Part shown: positions 48,366-57,612 of the stretch, in pieces
Layout: each line of letters starts with the position of its first letter
Position numbering within the stretch: the stretch's first letter is position 1
Source: Paenibacillus camerounensis
GTDB taxonomy: Bacteria > Bacillota > Bacilli > Paenibacillales > Paenibacillaceae
Assembly: GCF_000723885.1 (NCBI RefSeq)
Contig: NZ_CCDG010000057.1
Location: 26,002-90,001 of the forward strand
Length of the DNA stretch: 64,000 nt
Direction: 5' to 3'
Program-made: the position numbers and the translations under genes
Notes under the pieces: generated by a model
Seen by the model: only the letters and a program-made list of their open reading frames with translations
Databases searched by the model: none
What the model was told of the DNA's origin: nothing

Positions 48366-48908
48366 ATGATGGAAACAACTGTATGCCCGTGGTGCCATAC
48401 CGAAATTGTGTGGGACGAGGAATTCGGGCCTGAAGAGACCTGTCCGCATTGTAACAATGAGCTTAGCGGCTACCGGACGATTACTGTAGGTGCGGATGAT
48501 CTGGAGGACGAAGAGCCTGAAGCTTCTGAGGAGGAGGAATCCGAGGAGCTCAGCAATGATAACCTGTGGGATGATGACGATAAGGAAAGCGTAGTTCCGA
48601 TCTATAATACGCTTAGCCAATTCGGTGAGGACTATGACCTGCAGCAATATGAGCTAAGTGTTGCCGCAGTTCTGGCTGCACAGCTTGAAGCACCGGAATG
48701 TCCGCAATGCCACGAATTGCTGGTTCTGGCCGGCAGCCAGCCGGTAACCGGCTTTGAGCCTGCAGCTTCCGAAGCGCTGAGCGGTCCTGTGCTGAAGGCG
48801 CCGTTCTCGCTGAATCTGTATGTATGTCCGTCGTGTTTCCATGTGCAGCAGAGTCTGGCTCAGGAAGACCGCATTCAGTTTGTACGCAACCTGAGCAGCG
48901 GACAATAA
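48366..48908 (+). CDS. Zinc-ribbon protein of unknown function
   Basis: A 180-residue acidic protein. Two zinc ribbons are visible: CPWC with CPHC near the N-terminus and CPQC (about 125) with CPSC (about 159) near the C-terminus. Between them is a very acidic stretch (DDLEDEEPEASEEEESEEL, about 39-57). No enzyme motif is seen. ATG 48366 is chosen because AAGGAG (48353-48358) falls inside the longer reading from 48351. It follows the small membrane genes downstream of mutS2. Function unknown. Confidence 0.75.
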   Translation: MMETTVCPWCHTEIVWDEEFGPEETCPHCNNELSGYRTITVGADDLEDEEPEASEEEESEELSNDNLWDDDDKESVVPIYNTLSQFGEDYDLQQYELSVAAVLAAQLEAPECPQCHELLVLAGSQPVTGFEPAASEALSGPVLKAPFSLNLYVCPSCFHVQQSLAQEDRIQFVRNLSSGQ

Positions 48909-48991
48909 CAGGACTTCTTATATTAAGCCCGCCTGCCGGACAAGCTATACAGGATTGGTTGTCCAGTCCAGATGGCAGGGAGGGCGTTACA

Positions 48992-50203
48992 TTGAGTAAA
49001 AAACCACACAATCAGGCGGCTCTGCTGCTTGCGGTGAACGGATTGTATCTGCTGGCGAGTGTGCTGGCGGGTACTTTTTTGAATGTGTATTTGTGGAAAG
49101 CCCGTCAGGATTACAGCATGATCGGCTGGTTTGCCTTCAGCCAGCAGGTGGCAGTGGGGCTAAGCTTTTGGCTGGCCGGCAAATGGGTCAAGGAGCACAA
49201 TAAAATGAATGCCCTGCGGCTGGGAATCGCCGTATCGGGCATTTTTTATTTGCTGGTGCTGTGGGCCGGGGACCATACATCCCGTTATATCTGGCCGCTC
49301 GGACTGATCCTTGGCGTGTCCATCGGGTTATTCTGGCTGGCCTACAATATTATCTACTTTGAAATTACGGATGCACAGAACCGTGATCATTATAACGGCT
49401 GGATGGGGCTGCTTGGTTCGCTGACCGGCATTGCCGGCCCGTTTCTGTCCGGCTGGCTCATTTCCAGACTGCAGGGGCAACGCGGATACAGGGTAGTGTT
49501 CCTTGTCTCACTTTGTATATATGCCGCCGCGGCTGTACTTAGTTTTTGGCTGAAGAAAAGGAAAAGCGAAGGAGCCTATCTCTGGCTGGAGCCGTGGCGG
49601 GAGCTGCGGAGAAGCGGCAGCGGGTGGCGTCCGGTTGCCGGGGCACTGCTGTTTCAGGGCTTAAGGGAGGGAGTCTTCTCCTTTCTTATTGGTCTGCTGG
49701 TATACATTGCAGCGCAGGCGGAGAGCAGACTCGGGCAATTCGCCCTGATTACTTCGGCGGTCTCTTTGCTCAGCTACTATGCGGCGGGCAAATGGTTCAA
49801 GCCCCGCTACCGTTCTGCAGGCATGCTTACCGGCGGAATTCTGCTGTTGGCCGTTATGGTCCCGCTGCTCTGGAAGTTCAGCTACGGCACACTGCTGCTG
49901 ATGGGAATCGGCACCTCGCTTGTCATCCCGCTGTATATGCTGCCAATGACATCTACCAGCTTCGATCTGATGGGCGAGTCGGCGGAGAGCGCCGGCAAGC
50001 GGGTTGAATGGGTGGTGCTGCGGGAGCTGAGCCTGATGAGCGGGCGGCTCCTGGGTATGCTGGTGTTCATCGCTGTGCTGTCAGTCAGCAGCTCTACCCG
50101 GGTAATTATTGTATTGCTGTTTGCTCTGGGAGCGGCCCCGCTGGGCAGCTGGCTGCTGCTCCGCCATAGGCTTCATCGCGCAGAAAGCGGCAATATGCCA
50201 TAA
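48992..50203 (+). CDS. MFS transporter
   Basis: A 403-residue protein with twelve hydrophobic segments, starting VNGLYLLASVLAGTFLNVYLW. The central charged loop KKRKSEGAYLWLEPWRELRRSG separates two six-helix halves. The SSTRVIIVLLFALGAAPLGSWLLL end is the last helix. A TTG start at 48992 is used, since GGGAGGG lies 7 bases upstream and the upstream frame belongs to the previous gene. It is 36 bases ahead of the sensor kinase. If the pair senses carboxylates, this could be the transporter it controls, but the substrate is unknown. Confidence 0.8.
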   Translation: MSKKPHNQAALLLAVNGLYLLASVLAGTFLNVYLWKARQDYSMIGWFAFSQQVAVGLSFWLAGKWVKEHNKMNALRLGIAVSGIFYLLVLWAGDHTSRYIWPLGLILGVSIGLFWLAYNIIYFEITDAQNRDHYNGWMGLLGSLTGIAGPFLSGWLISRLQGQRGYRVVFLVSLCIYAAAAVLSFWLKKRKSEGAYLWLEPWRELRRSGSGWRPVAGALLFQGLREGVFSFLIGLLVYIAAQAESRLGQFALITSAVSLLSYYAAGKWFKPRYRSAGMLTGGILLLAVMVPLLWKFSYGTLLLMGIGTSLVIPLYMLPMTSTSFDLMGESAESAGKRVEWVVLRELSLMSGRLLGMLVFIAVLSVSSSTRVIIVLLFALGAAPLGSWLLLRHRLHRAESGNMP

Positions 50204-50239
50204 TGAAAGCAGGACAAGCCGGAGAGGACTTATCAAGAA

Positions 50240-51859
50240 ATGGCCAGAAGAAAACTAATCGGTTTAAGGACCAAGGTTGCCATAATGGTGTCGGCTGTTG
50301 TGCTGCTGGTGCTGCTGATGCTTTATTTTATTTTCAGAAATCAGATTATTCCGCAGACCCGCCATGCACTGGAGGATAAGGCGTATGCCATTGCCCGCAC
50401 CCTGGCTTTAATTCCGCTGATCTCTGACGGCTTGAATACGGGGAGCAGCAAGGAGATCCAAGCCTATACCTCAAGAATTACCCGCCGCAATGATATTATG
50501 TTTGTTGTTGTAATTGATATGAACAGTATCCGCTATTCGCATCCTGATCCTTCGCTGATCGGCAAATCGTTTGTCGGTGGCGGACAGCAGGCTGCACTGC
50601 GCGGTGAGGAGAGCATCTCGGAAGGGGAAGGCATGCTGGGGCGCTCTCTGCGCGCTTTTGTTCCTGTATATTCGGGCCAGGGGCATCAGGTGGGAGCGGT
50701 AGTTGTAGGACTCTCGATGGAAAGAGTGCAGCGGCTGGTCAGACAAAATGAATGGACGCTGATAGCCATCCTCCTGTCCGGTGCGCTGCTTGGAGCCGGC
50801 GGCGCTTTTATTCTCGGCCTCAAAATAAAACGGATGATGTTCGGCATGGAGCCTGCAGATATCTCCAAGCTGCTGCAGGAGCGCAGCGCCATGCTGCAAT
50901 CCATACGCGAAGGCATCATAGCTGTAGATGATAAGGCCGTTATAACCATGGTCAATGTGGAGGCTGAACGGCTGCTGGCCAGGGCGGGTATTGCCGGCAA
51001 CGGGATGACACGGAGCATTGGTGATTTTTGGCCGGAGCTCAGACTGGAGCAGGTGCTGTCCAGCGGAGAAGCCCGGCAGGACCGGGAGCTTGAGCTGAAC
51101 GGTATAACTATACTGGTAAGCTGCGTCCCTGTACGTGTAGCCGGTGAGATGGTTGGGGCGATTGCCACCTTCCGCGACAAAACGGAGCTGGTTGTGCTGG
51201 CAGAACGCTTGTCCGGTATCTCGGTTTATGCCGATGCCCTGCGCGCAGGGGCGCATGAGTTCATGAATAAGCTGCATGTGATCATGGGCATGACGCATAT
51301 GGGTCTTTACGTGGAGCTGCAGCAGTATATCTCAGGGACGGTCAGCAATTACCAGAATGAGATTGGCTCCATCACCCGGCAGATCAAGGACCCGGTCATG
51401 GCCGGCTTCCTGCTGGGGAAGCTCAGCAGAGCAAGGGAAACGGGGACGGAGCTTGTACTCGGCCGGGACAGTTATCTCCCTGAGGCCGCAGATCCGCAGC
51501 TGATCCATGAGCTGATTACCATTGCCGGCAACCTGCTGGATAATGCGATGGATGCGCTGGAGGGGCAGGCGGTCAAGGAGATAAGGCTTTCTTTTCACTA
51601 CGACGGCGGAATTCTCCGCTGCACGGTATGGGATAACGGACCGGGTATTCCCCGGCAGCTGCAGGAGCAGATCTACACTCAGGGCTTCTCTACCAAAGGA
51701 GAAGGACGGGGCTTTGGCCTGTATCTGGTGCATAAAAGCATAGAAAAGCTGGGCGGCAGGCTGGAGATCATCTCCGGCAGCGTGAAGGGAGCGGAAGCGG
51801 CAGGAACCGAATTTACCGCAGAAGTGCCTTATGCCTTAAAGGATGGAGATCATACATGA
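50240..51859 (+). CDS. Sensor histidine kinase, DcuS/CitA type
   Basis: A 539-residue membrane sensor. Helix 1 (VAIMVSAVVLLVLLMLYFIF, about 13-32) and helix 2 (about 171-194) flank an extracytoplasmic PAS-like domain with SHPDPSLIGKSF, the hallmark of the DcuS/CitA/MalK family that binds C4-dicarboxylates or citrate. A cytoplasmic PAS follows (about 215-320), then the phosphoacceptor His in AHEFMNKLHVI (about 338-348) and an ATPase domain with NLLDNAMDALEG and GFSTKGEGRGFGLYLVH. The ligand is inferred from family. The stop overlaps the regulator start (ATGA). Confidence 0.92.
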   Translation: MARRKLIGLRTKVAIMVSAVVLLVLLMLYFIFRNQIIPQTRHALEDKAYAIARTLALIPLISDGLNTGSSKEIQAYTSRITRRNDIMFVVVIDMNSIRYSHPDPSLIGKSFVGGGQQAALRGEESISEGEGMLGRSLRAFVPVYSGQGHQVGAVVVGLSMERVQRLVRQNEWTLIAILLSGALLGAGGAFILGLKIKRMMFGMEPADISKLLQERSAMLQSIREGIIAVDDKAVITMVNVEAERLLARAGIAGNGMTRSIGDFWPELRLEQVLSSGEARQDRELELNGITILVSCVPVRVAGEMVGAIATFRDKTELVVLAERLSGISVYADALRAGAHEFMNKLHVIMGMTHMGLYVELQQYISGTVSNYQNEIGSITRQIKDPVMAGFLLGKLSRARETGTELVLGRDSYLPEAADPQLIHELITIAGNLLDNAMDALEGQAVKEIRLSFHYDGGILRCTVWDNGPGIPRQLQEQIYTQGFSTKGEGRGFGLYLVHKSIEKLGGRLEIISGSVKGAEAAGTEFTAEVPYALKDGDHT

Positions 51860-52590
51860 ACATTAAAGTGCTGATCGTCGAGGATGACCCGATGGTAGCT
51901 AAATTTAACCGCCATTATCTGGAGCAGGTGGAGGGCTTTGAATGTGCAGGCTGGGTAACGACAGGCGAGGAAGCCGCCAGGATGCTTGCGGAGCAGGAAA
52001 TCGATCTGGTGCTGCTGGATATCTATATGCCGGGGACAAACGGCCTGCAGCTGTTGTCCGCTTTACGCGAGCAAGGCAGCACAGCCGACATTATCATTAT
52101 TTCCGCCGCCAGTGACAATGCCAGCATCCGTAAGGCGCTGCAGCTTGGTGCTGTCGATTATCTGATCAAGCCGTTTGAATTCGCCCGCTTTCAGGCGGCG
52201 CTGACCGGGTATAAGGAGGAATATTATGCTCTAATGAAGCAGGAGGAGCCGCTAAGCCAGGAACAGCTGGATAAGCTGCTTAGGCATCCTGCAGGAGGGG
52301 AAGATGAAAAGACCTCCGCCCTGCTCCTGCCAAAAGGGCTGACTGAAGGAACCCTTCTGGGTATCTGGAGCATAATCTGTCAGCTGAAGCATCCGGTATT
52401 CTCCACTGAGGATATCACCGCCGGTGCGCCGATATCGCGAATCTCCGTGCGCAAGTACCTTGCTTTTCTCAAAGATGCCGGTGTGCTTGAGATGGAGATC
52501 AGCTATGGCGCGGTCGGCCGCCCGGTGTATATGTACACTGTAACCGCTGCGGGTAATGAAATTATAAATAAATATATCAGCGGACGATAA
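51856..52590 (+). CDS. Response regulator, CitB/DcuR type
   Basis: A 244-residue regulator. The receiver domain has the acidic pair in IVEDDPMVAKFN, phospho-Asp in VLLDIYMPGTNG (about residue 55) and the conserved Lys in YLIKPFEF. The C-terminal part carries a winged HTH of the CitB family: a segment with EDITAGAPISRISVRKYLAFLKDAGVLEM, given here by ISVRKYLAFL. Paired with the kinase by a 4-base overlap. The flavocytochrome-type reductase at 54236 could be one of its targets. A terminator follows. Confidence 0.92.
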   Translation: MNIKVLIVEDDPMVAKFNRHYLEQVEGFECAGWVTTGEEAARMLAEQEIDLVLLDIYMPGTNGLQLLSALREQGSTADIIIISAASDNASIRKALQLGAVDYLIKPFEFARFQAALTGYKEEYYALMKQEEPLSQEQLDKLLRHPAGGEDEKTSALLLPKGLTEGTLLGIWSIICQLKHPVFSTEDITAGAPISRISVRKYLAFLKDAGVLEMEISYGAVGRPVYMYTVTAAGNEIINKYISGR

Positions 52591-52608
52591 AAATTAAAAA
52601 AGCAAAAA

Positions 52609-52644
52609 GCCAATAAAAGGACCTCCCCGGGTCCTTTTATTGGC
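52609..52644 (+). terminator. Terminator of the two-component operon
   Basis: GCCAATAAAAGGACC pairs with GGTCCTTTTATTGGC around CTCCCC-type loop; perfect stem of about 15 bases. Confidence 0.85.
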
Positions 52645-52719
52645 TGTACAAATACTGTGACAGCGATCTTTGGCAGCTTTGTTTCCGCAGGAGGGGGGGA
52701 ATACCGCCCTTTAGTTCAG

Positions 52720-54024
52720 TCACTCCCCTGTACTATTCAGTGTGACCTTAATCTTGCGGATGCGCCGCTGTCCCACCTCCTGCACGGCAAAGGTGTAGCG
52801 GCCATAGGCAAACTCTGGTTTTTCCTGAGAAGAAGGAATCCAGCCGATCTGCCCGATTACAAATCCGCTAATCGTATCGTAGTCCTCCACCGGCAATTTG
52901 GCTGTAAGCACCTGCTGAACCTCACGCAGACTCATAGTGCCGTTGAACAGGTATGACTGGTCATCAAGCACCGTGTATTCTTCCTCGTGCTCGTCATATT
53001 CATCATAAATATTGCCGACAATCTCCTCAAGCAGATCCTCCAGCGTTACAATCCCGGCTGTGCCGCCATACTCATCAACCACCACGGCAAAATGCACGCG
53101 GTTCTGCTGCAGCTCCTCAAACAGCTCATGCGTTTTTTTGGATGCCGGGACGAAATAGGGGCGACGGGCCAATTCCCGTAAATTCCATGTGCCGCCGCTC
53201 CCCCCGTTAACAAACCGGATCAGGTCTTTACTGTGCAGAATTCCAACGATATTGTCTATGTGATTCTCATACAGCGGAAACCGGCTATAGCCTTCCTTCT
53301 CTGCCCTCCGCGCTACTTCTTCGGGTGAATCATGCACCGAGAGCGCGGTAATGTCAGTCCGGTGGGTCATGATATCCGATACCTGCTTATTGTCGAAATC
53401 AAAAATATTATTAATCATCAGCTTCTCTGCGGCCTGGATCGTTCCCAGCTGTGTGCCGCTGTCGAGCATCATCCTGATTTCTTCCTCGGATACCTCGTCG
53501 TCCTTCTCGTTCGGGTCAATACCGAATAGCCGGACCAGGAGGTTGGTGGACGCGGTTAACAATTTGACAAAAGGGGCAGCCACCTTTGACAGCAGATTGA
53601 GCGGGGCTGCAACGAACATGGCAATGGTATCGGCTTTTTTCATAGCTATACGTTTAGGTACAAGCTCACCCAGCACAAGTGTGACGTAGGACAAAATCAG
53701 GGTGATGAGTATTAAAGAAAGGGTATCCAGAATGGTAACTGCTACGGGAACACCCAGTGAAACGAGCAGGGCGGACAGGTCACCGGCAAAGTTCTCGGCA
53801 GCAAAGGCGCTGGCCATAAAGCCGGCTAGGGTAATCCCGATCTGGATCGTCGCCAGAAATCGGCTGGGCTCCTCAAGCAGTCCCTGAAGCAGCCTGGCTT
53901 TCGCGTTGCCGTCCTGGGCCATCAGTCTAATCTTGTTGTCGTTCAGTGAGATTAAAGCCATTTCTGATGCTGCAAAAAAAGCGTTAACAAGGATGAGCAC
54001 TAAAACAACGACTAGCTCAATCAA
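52720..54024 (-). CDS. CNNM/HlyC-CorC family membrane protein with CBS domains
   Basis: A 434-residue protein: an N-terminal CNNM membrane domain with four helices (ELVVVLVLILVNAFFAASEMAL; GITLAGFMASAFAAENF; ILITLILSYVTLVLGELVPKR), a CBS pair (MTHRTDITALSVHDSPEEV; FAVVVDEYGGTAGIVTLEDLLEEIVGNI, shown here in part) and a C-terminal CorC/HlyC domain (LPVEDYDTISGFVIGQIG). The family is linked to Mg or Na-dependent divalent ion transport. Orthologues in B. subtilis include YrkA, YhdP and MpfA. ATG 54024 follows GGAGG. Monocistronic and converging on the two-component operon. The name hemolysin is historical and gives no function. Confidence 0.92.
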   Translation of the reverse strand: MIELVVVLVLILVNAFFAASEMALISLNDNKIRLMAQDGNAKARLLQGLLEEPSRFLATIQIGITLAGFMASAFAAENFAGDLSALLVSLGVPVAVTILDTLSLILITLILSYVTLVLGELVPKRIAMKKADTIAMFVAAPLNLLSKVAAPFVKLLTASTNLLVRLFGIDPNEKDDEVSEEEIRMMLDSGTQLGTIQAAEKLMINNIFDFDNKQVSDIMTHRTDITALSVHDSPEEVARRAEKEGYSRFPLYENHIDNIVGILHSKDLIRFVNGGSGGTWNLRELARRPYFVPASKKTHELFEELQQNRVHFAVVVDEYGGTAGIVTLEDLLEEIVGNIYDEYDEHEEEYTVLDDQSYLFNGTMSLREVQQVLTAKLPVEDYDTISGFVIGQIGWIPSSQEKPEFAYGRYTFAVQEVGQRRIRKIKVTLNSTGE

Positions 54025-54235
54025 ATGACAAGCACCTCCCGGGTTATGTGGGATAACAGCCTGGCGGATGTTATTCCATACTATATACTTAACCTAAATA
54101 TCCTTCGGACATTCCAACAGAAGGTTTCAGTTACTTTAGTTACAAAACAGTTTCTTTAATTACGTAAGCTTTCAATGCCCCCGGGCACACGCTATGATAA
54201 TTGTGAAAATATGCACAAGGGGGCAGGAAATACAG

Positions 54236-55795
54236 ATGAAAAAGAAAACAGCAGCCGCTCTTCTTCTCATTCTTTCCGTTATACTCGTTATCGCGGGATG
54301 CGGTAACGCAAACAACAGCACTAATACGGAGAATAACGCAGGCGGGAATAAGAGCACTAACAGCGCAGCAAGCGCAACAGAAGCACCTAAAGAGGCGGAA
54401 GCCGTTTCCGGGGCATCAGTTGCCAGCTATACACCACTGGATCAGTTAAAAGACAGCTACGACATTATCATTGTCGGTGCCGGCGGGGCAGGGATGACCG
54501 CTGCGCTTGAAGCGAAGGCAAAGGGCCTCAGTCCGGTTATTTTTGAAAAAATGCCGGTGGCCGGAGGGAATACTACCAAATCCTCCTCCGGGATGAACGC
54601 TTCCGAGACCAAATTCCAGAAGGAGCAGGGGATCGAGGATAAAAACGATCTTTTTTATGAGCAGACTCTAAAAGGCGGCCACGATACGAACAACACTGAA
54701 ATGCTCCGTTTCTTCGTTGACAATTCCGCAGCAGCGGTTGACTGGCTGGATTCGATCGGTATCCGGCTGAACAATATCACCATCACCGGGGGTATGAACG
54801 AGAAGCGCACTCACCGTCCGGAGGACGGCTCAGCCATCGGCCAGTATCTGGTAAAAGGACTGGTGCAGAACGTTCAGGAGCAGGGGATTCCGCTGTTCGT
54901 GAACGCGGATGTGAAGGAAATTACCCAGCAGGATGGCAAGGCGGGCGGTGTAAAGGTCCTGTTCAATCAGGCCGATGAAAAAACAATTACAGGTAAAGCT
55001 GTCGTTGTAACGACAGGCGGCTTCGGCTCCAATATGGACATGATTACGGAAGTACGGCCGGATCTGGAGGGCTATGTAACCACTAACCAGATCGGCAGCA
55101 CCGGTGACGGCATCAAAATGATTCTGGCCCTGGGCGGAACAACCGTTGATATGGACCAGATTCAGGTACACCCGACGGTACAGCAGGACAAATCCTATCT
55201 GATCGGCGAAGCTGTCCGCGGAGAAGGCGGATTGCTTGTCTCCAATGAAGGTACACGGTTCACCAATGAGCTGGATACCCGCGATAAGGTAACAGCAGCC
55301 ATCAATACCCTGCCTGAAAAAGCGGCATATCTGGTTTTTGATTCCGGTGTGAAATCCCGCGTTAAGGCTATTGAGCAATATGAAAAAATGGGCTTTGTCA
55401 TCTCGGGCGATTCGGTCCAGGCATTGGCTGAGGCAATGGAGGTGCCTGCTGACAAGCTTCAGGCTACAGTTGATACCTGGAACGCAGCAGTTGCCGGTAA
55501 ACAGGACGCCGAGTTCGGCAGAAAGACCGGAATGGATAATGATCTGTCCGCCGGACCGTTTTATGCCATCCAAATCGCACCGGGGATTCACTACACCATG
55601 GGCGGAGTGAAGATCAACACCAATACTGAAGTACTGGACAAAGACGGCCAGCCGATTGCCGGACTGTTCGCTGCCGGTGAAGTAACAGGCGGACTGCACG
55701 GCGAGAACCGCATAGGCGGTAACTCTGTTGCCGAGATTATTATCTTCGGCCGCCAGGCCGGTATTAAATCTGCCGAATATGTACAGGCGCAGTAA
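54236..55795 (+). CDS. FAD-dependent flavocytochrome-type reductase (fumarate/urocanate reductase family), lipoprotein
   Basis: A 519-residue lipoprotein. The signal LLILSVILVIAGC ends in the lipidated Cys, followed by an Asn/Ser/Thr linker. The FAD domain starts IIIVGAGGAGMTAALEA (about 77-93); the family's active-site and binding motifs follow: SSSGMNASET, GEAVRGEGGLLVSNEGTRF and GEVTGGLHGENRIGG. The FMN-binding domain common in relatives is absent, so electrons must come from a partner. It would reduce fumarate, urocanate or a similar acceptor outside the membrane. ATG 54236 follows AAGGGGG. The nearby DcuS-like pair supports a carboxylate link. Confidence 0.87.
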   Translation: MKKKTAAALLLILSVILVIAGCGNANNSTNTENNAGGNKSTNSAASATEAPKEAEAVSGASVASYTPLDQLKDSYDIIIVGAGGAGMTAALEAKAKGLSPVIFEKMPVAGGNTTKSSSGMNASETKFQKEQGIEDKNDLFYEQTLKGGHDTNNTEMLRFFVDNSAAAVDWLDSIGIRLNNITITGGMNEKRTHRPEDGSAIGQYLVKGLVQNVQEQGIPLFVNADVKEITQQDGKAGGVKVLFNQADEKTITGKAVVVTTGGFGSNMDMITEVRPDLEGYVTTNQIGSTGDGIKMILALGGTTVDMDQIQVHPTVQQDKSYLIGEAVRGEGGLLVSNEGTRFTNELDTRDKVTAAINTLPEKAAYLVFDSGVKSRVKAIEQYEKMGFVISGDSVQALAEAMEVPADKLQATVDTWNAAVAGKQDAEFGRKTGMDNDLSAGPFYAIQIAPGIHYTMGGVKINTNTEVLDKDGQPIAGLFAAGEVTGGLHGENRIGGNSVAEIIIFGRQAGIKSAEYVQAQ

Positions 55796-55853
55796 TTAGG
55801 ATCATTTCCCTGAGCTGCATTCATTCATGCGGTGCGTCAGACATAGATTCACC

Positions 55854-55893
55854 AACAAGCAGCCCCGGCTCACATGAGCCGGGGCTGCTTGTT
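55854..55893. terminator. Shared terminator between two converging flavoprotein genes
   Basis: AACAAGCAGCCCCGGCTCA pairs perfectly with TGAGCCGGGGCTGCTTGTT: a 19-base stem with a tiny loop. Confidence 0.92.
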
Positions 55894-55894
55894 G

Positions 55895-57136
55895 TTATGT
55901 CGGTTGTACGGCAGGGGCAGGCGATGGCTTAGCGCTCCTTGTAAGCGAGAACAGTTCAAGCTCGGGGCGGCTCCGTCCGGCAAGCGTATCAGCCAGCAGA
56001 TCAGCAGCAATCATGCTGTAGACAGTGCCGTTGCCGCCGTACCCTTCAATGAAGTAGCAGTGCGGATAGTCAGGATGCGGTCCCATGTACGGCAGCCCGT
56101 CCCGGGTCGAGCCGAATACAGCTCCCCAGCTGAATTCAGCTTCCACTCCTGCGATCTCCGGAAACAGGGCTTCGACCTCCTTCAGCAGCAGCTGGCATTG
56201 GGATAACACGCGGACCTCACGCCGGTCGGGATCAGTCAGCTGTTCATCTTTGCCCCCGGCAATGATACATCCGTCAGGAGTGGTGCGGAAGTACAGGTAG
56301 GGCCGGGCTGTCTCCCAGAGCAGGCTCTGCTCATGCCATTTGGGCATACTGGCCAGAGGGCGGGTTTTGATGGCATAGGTATTGATCAGCTCGGCTCCCC
56401 GGTCCTTTTTCATCTCCTGGGTCTCATAGCCCATTGCAAAGATTACATTCTTGGCAAAGATCCGGCCATGGTCGGTATAACAGATAACACCGTCAGCGCT
56501 GTATTCGTAATGCCGGGCTCTGGTATGCTCATAAATACTTACCCCGCCGGAATGTGCCTTATTAATCAGGCTGTGAACTGTACGGAACGGATTGGTCTCG
56601 GCATCACCCCTGGAGTACAATGCGGCCGGCTTCGAAAAGGAATAATGGGCCCCTATTTTGTCCGTATCCCAGAACTCCGAATCAAATCCGTGTGCTGTCA
56701 GCGTCCCGTGCTCCTGGCGGAGCATCGGAACATCCTCCGGCGTACTGGCATAGAGCAGGCTGCTGCGCGGAATGATCTGGGGGTCCATATCAAGCTTGCT
56801 TGGCAGCTCCAGTATCTTGCCCATTGCTTCCTGGCACAGCTTATAGAACAATACGCCGTTGGCTTCGCCGAAGGTGTTAATACAGGCGGTCAGCGATTTA
56901 TCATTTGCAATCTGCAGCAGGCCGGTATTGGCATGGGAGCTGCCGCCGGCAACTGCTCTTTTGTCGATCAGGACGGCTGAAGCCCCGGTGAGCGACAGGC
57001 GGTAGGCTGTCATGGCTCCGCCCATACCGCCGCCGACAATCAGGCAGTCACAGGTTATATCTCCATCAAGTGTCTTATATACCGGGGGATTGGATAAAGT
57101 TGATTCCCAGGGAAGTTGTCCGCTGTCAAGTTTCAT
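55895..57136 (-). CDS. FAD-dependent oxidoreductase (glycine/D-amino-acid oxidase, DAO family)
   Basis: A 413-residue flavoprotein. The dinucleotide loop is CLIVGGGMGGAMTAYRL (about 31-47) with DKRAVAGGSSHANTG next, the DAO-type flavin-contact region. Late motifs TRDGLPYMGPHPDYPHCYFIEGYGGNG (cut here) and GGNGTVYSMIAADLLAD complete the FAD site. Relatives oxidise secondary or D-amino acids (YurR, DadA-like). The substrate cannot be fixed. ATG 57136 follows AAGGAGAG. It converges on the reductase gene but otherwise stands alone. Confidence 0.87.
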   Translation of the reverse strand: MKLDSGQLPWESTLSNPPVYKTLDGDITCDCLIVGGGMGGAMTAYRLSLTGASAVLIDKRAVAGGSSHANTGLLQIANDKSLTACINTFGEANGVLFYKLCQEAMGKILELPSKLDMDPQIIPRSSLLYASTPEDVPMLRQEHGTLTAHGFDSEFWDTDKIGAHYSFSKPAALYSRGDAETNPFRTVHSLINKAHSGGVSIYEHTRARHYEYSADGVICYTDHGRIFAKNVIFAMGYETQEMKKDRGAELINTYAIKTRPLASMPKWHEQSLLWETARPYLYFRTTPDGCIIAGGKDEQLTDPDRREVRVLSQCQLLLKEVEALFPEIAGVEAEFSWGAVFGSTRDGLPYMGPHPDYPHCYFIEGYGGNGTVYSMIAADLLADTLAGRSRPELELFSLTRSAKPSPAPAVQPT

Positions 57137-57314
57137 AAGTGTCTCTCCTTAATGAGATTCCGATAAGGTAGTATTAGCAGTCCCGCCCGCGCTGATGCAC
57201 AGGAAGCAGGACCATTTTATTCTGTCAGGGACAGTTGCGGTAACCACATAAACCATAAGCTGCTGAAGCATAATAAGGACTGCTTGTACATCAAGAAGGA
57301 GGGAACTAAAGAAC

Positions 57315-57548
57315 ATGCAATCTAACCAAATGCAGGCTCTAAGCGGTAAAGAACTGGAATACATCGCCGACTCCATCTCTAATGAAGATCTGCTTATCAA
57401 GCAGCTGGCTGCAACTGCAGGCACAACCCAGAATCAGACAGTCCAGCAGATTTGCGTCCAGCACATCCAGAGCCACTCCCAGCACATGAATTCGCTGATT
57501 CAGCTGCTGCAGCAGCATCAGCAATACGCGCCGGCGCAGCCGCAATAA
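57315..57548 (+). CDS. Small coat-associated protein, CotF-like
   Basis: A 77-residue Gln/His-rich protein: ALSGKELEYIADSISNEDLL, then a helix AATAGTTQNQTVQQICVQH and a Gln/His tail. The position directly in front of cotF and the helix pattern resemble the small partner of CotF-type genes seen in Paenibacillus. A coat or spore-surface role is inferred from context. ATG 57315 follows AAGGAGGG. Probably made in the mother cell, but I could not identify a clear sigma-K or sigma-E promoter. Confidence 0.65.
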   Translation: MQSNQMQALSGKELEYIADSISNEDLLIKQLAATAGTTQNQTVQQICVQHIQSHSQHMNSLIQLLQQHQQYAPAQPQ

Positions 57549-57612
57549 TGCAATTGACTTCATTACTTGACCTTGCCTTAAGTCTATAAACAACAATCAG
57601 GAGGTAATGCTA

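Noticed and set aside
52720..54024. Hemolysin or virulence function for the CNNM/CBS gene
   Set aside because: The label is a historical family name; the domains indicate ion-transport-related membrane protein.
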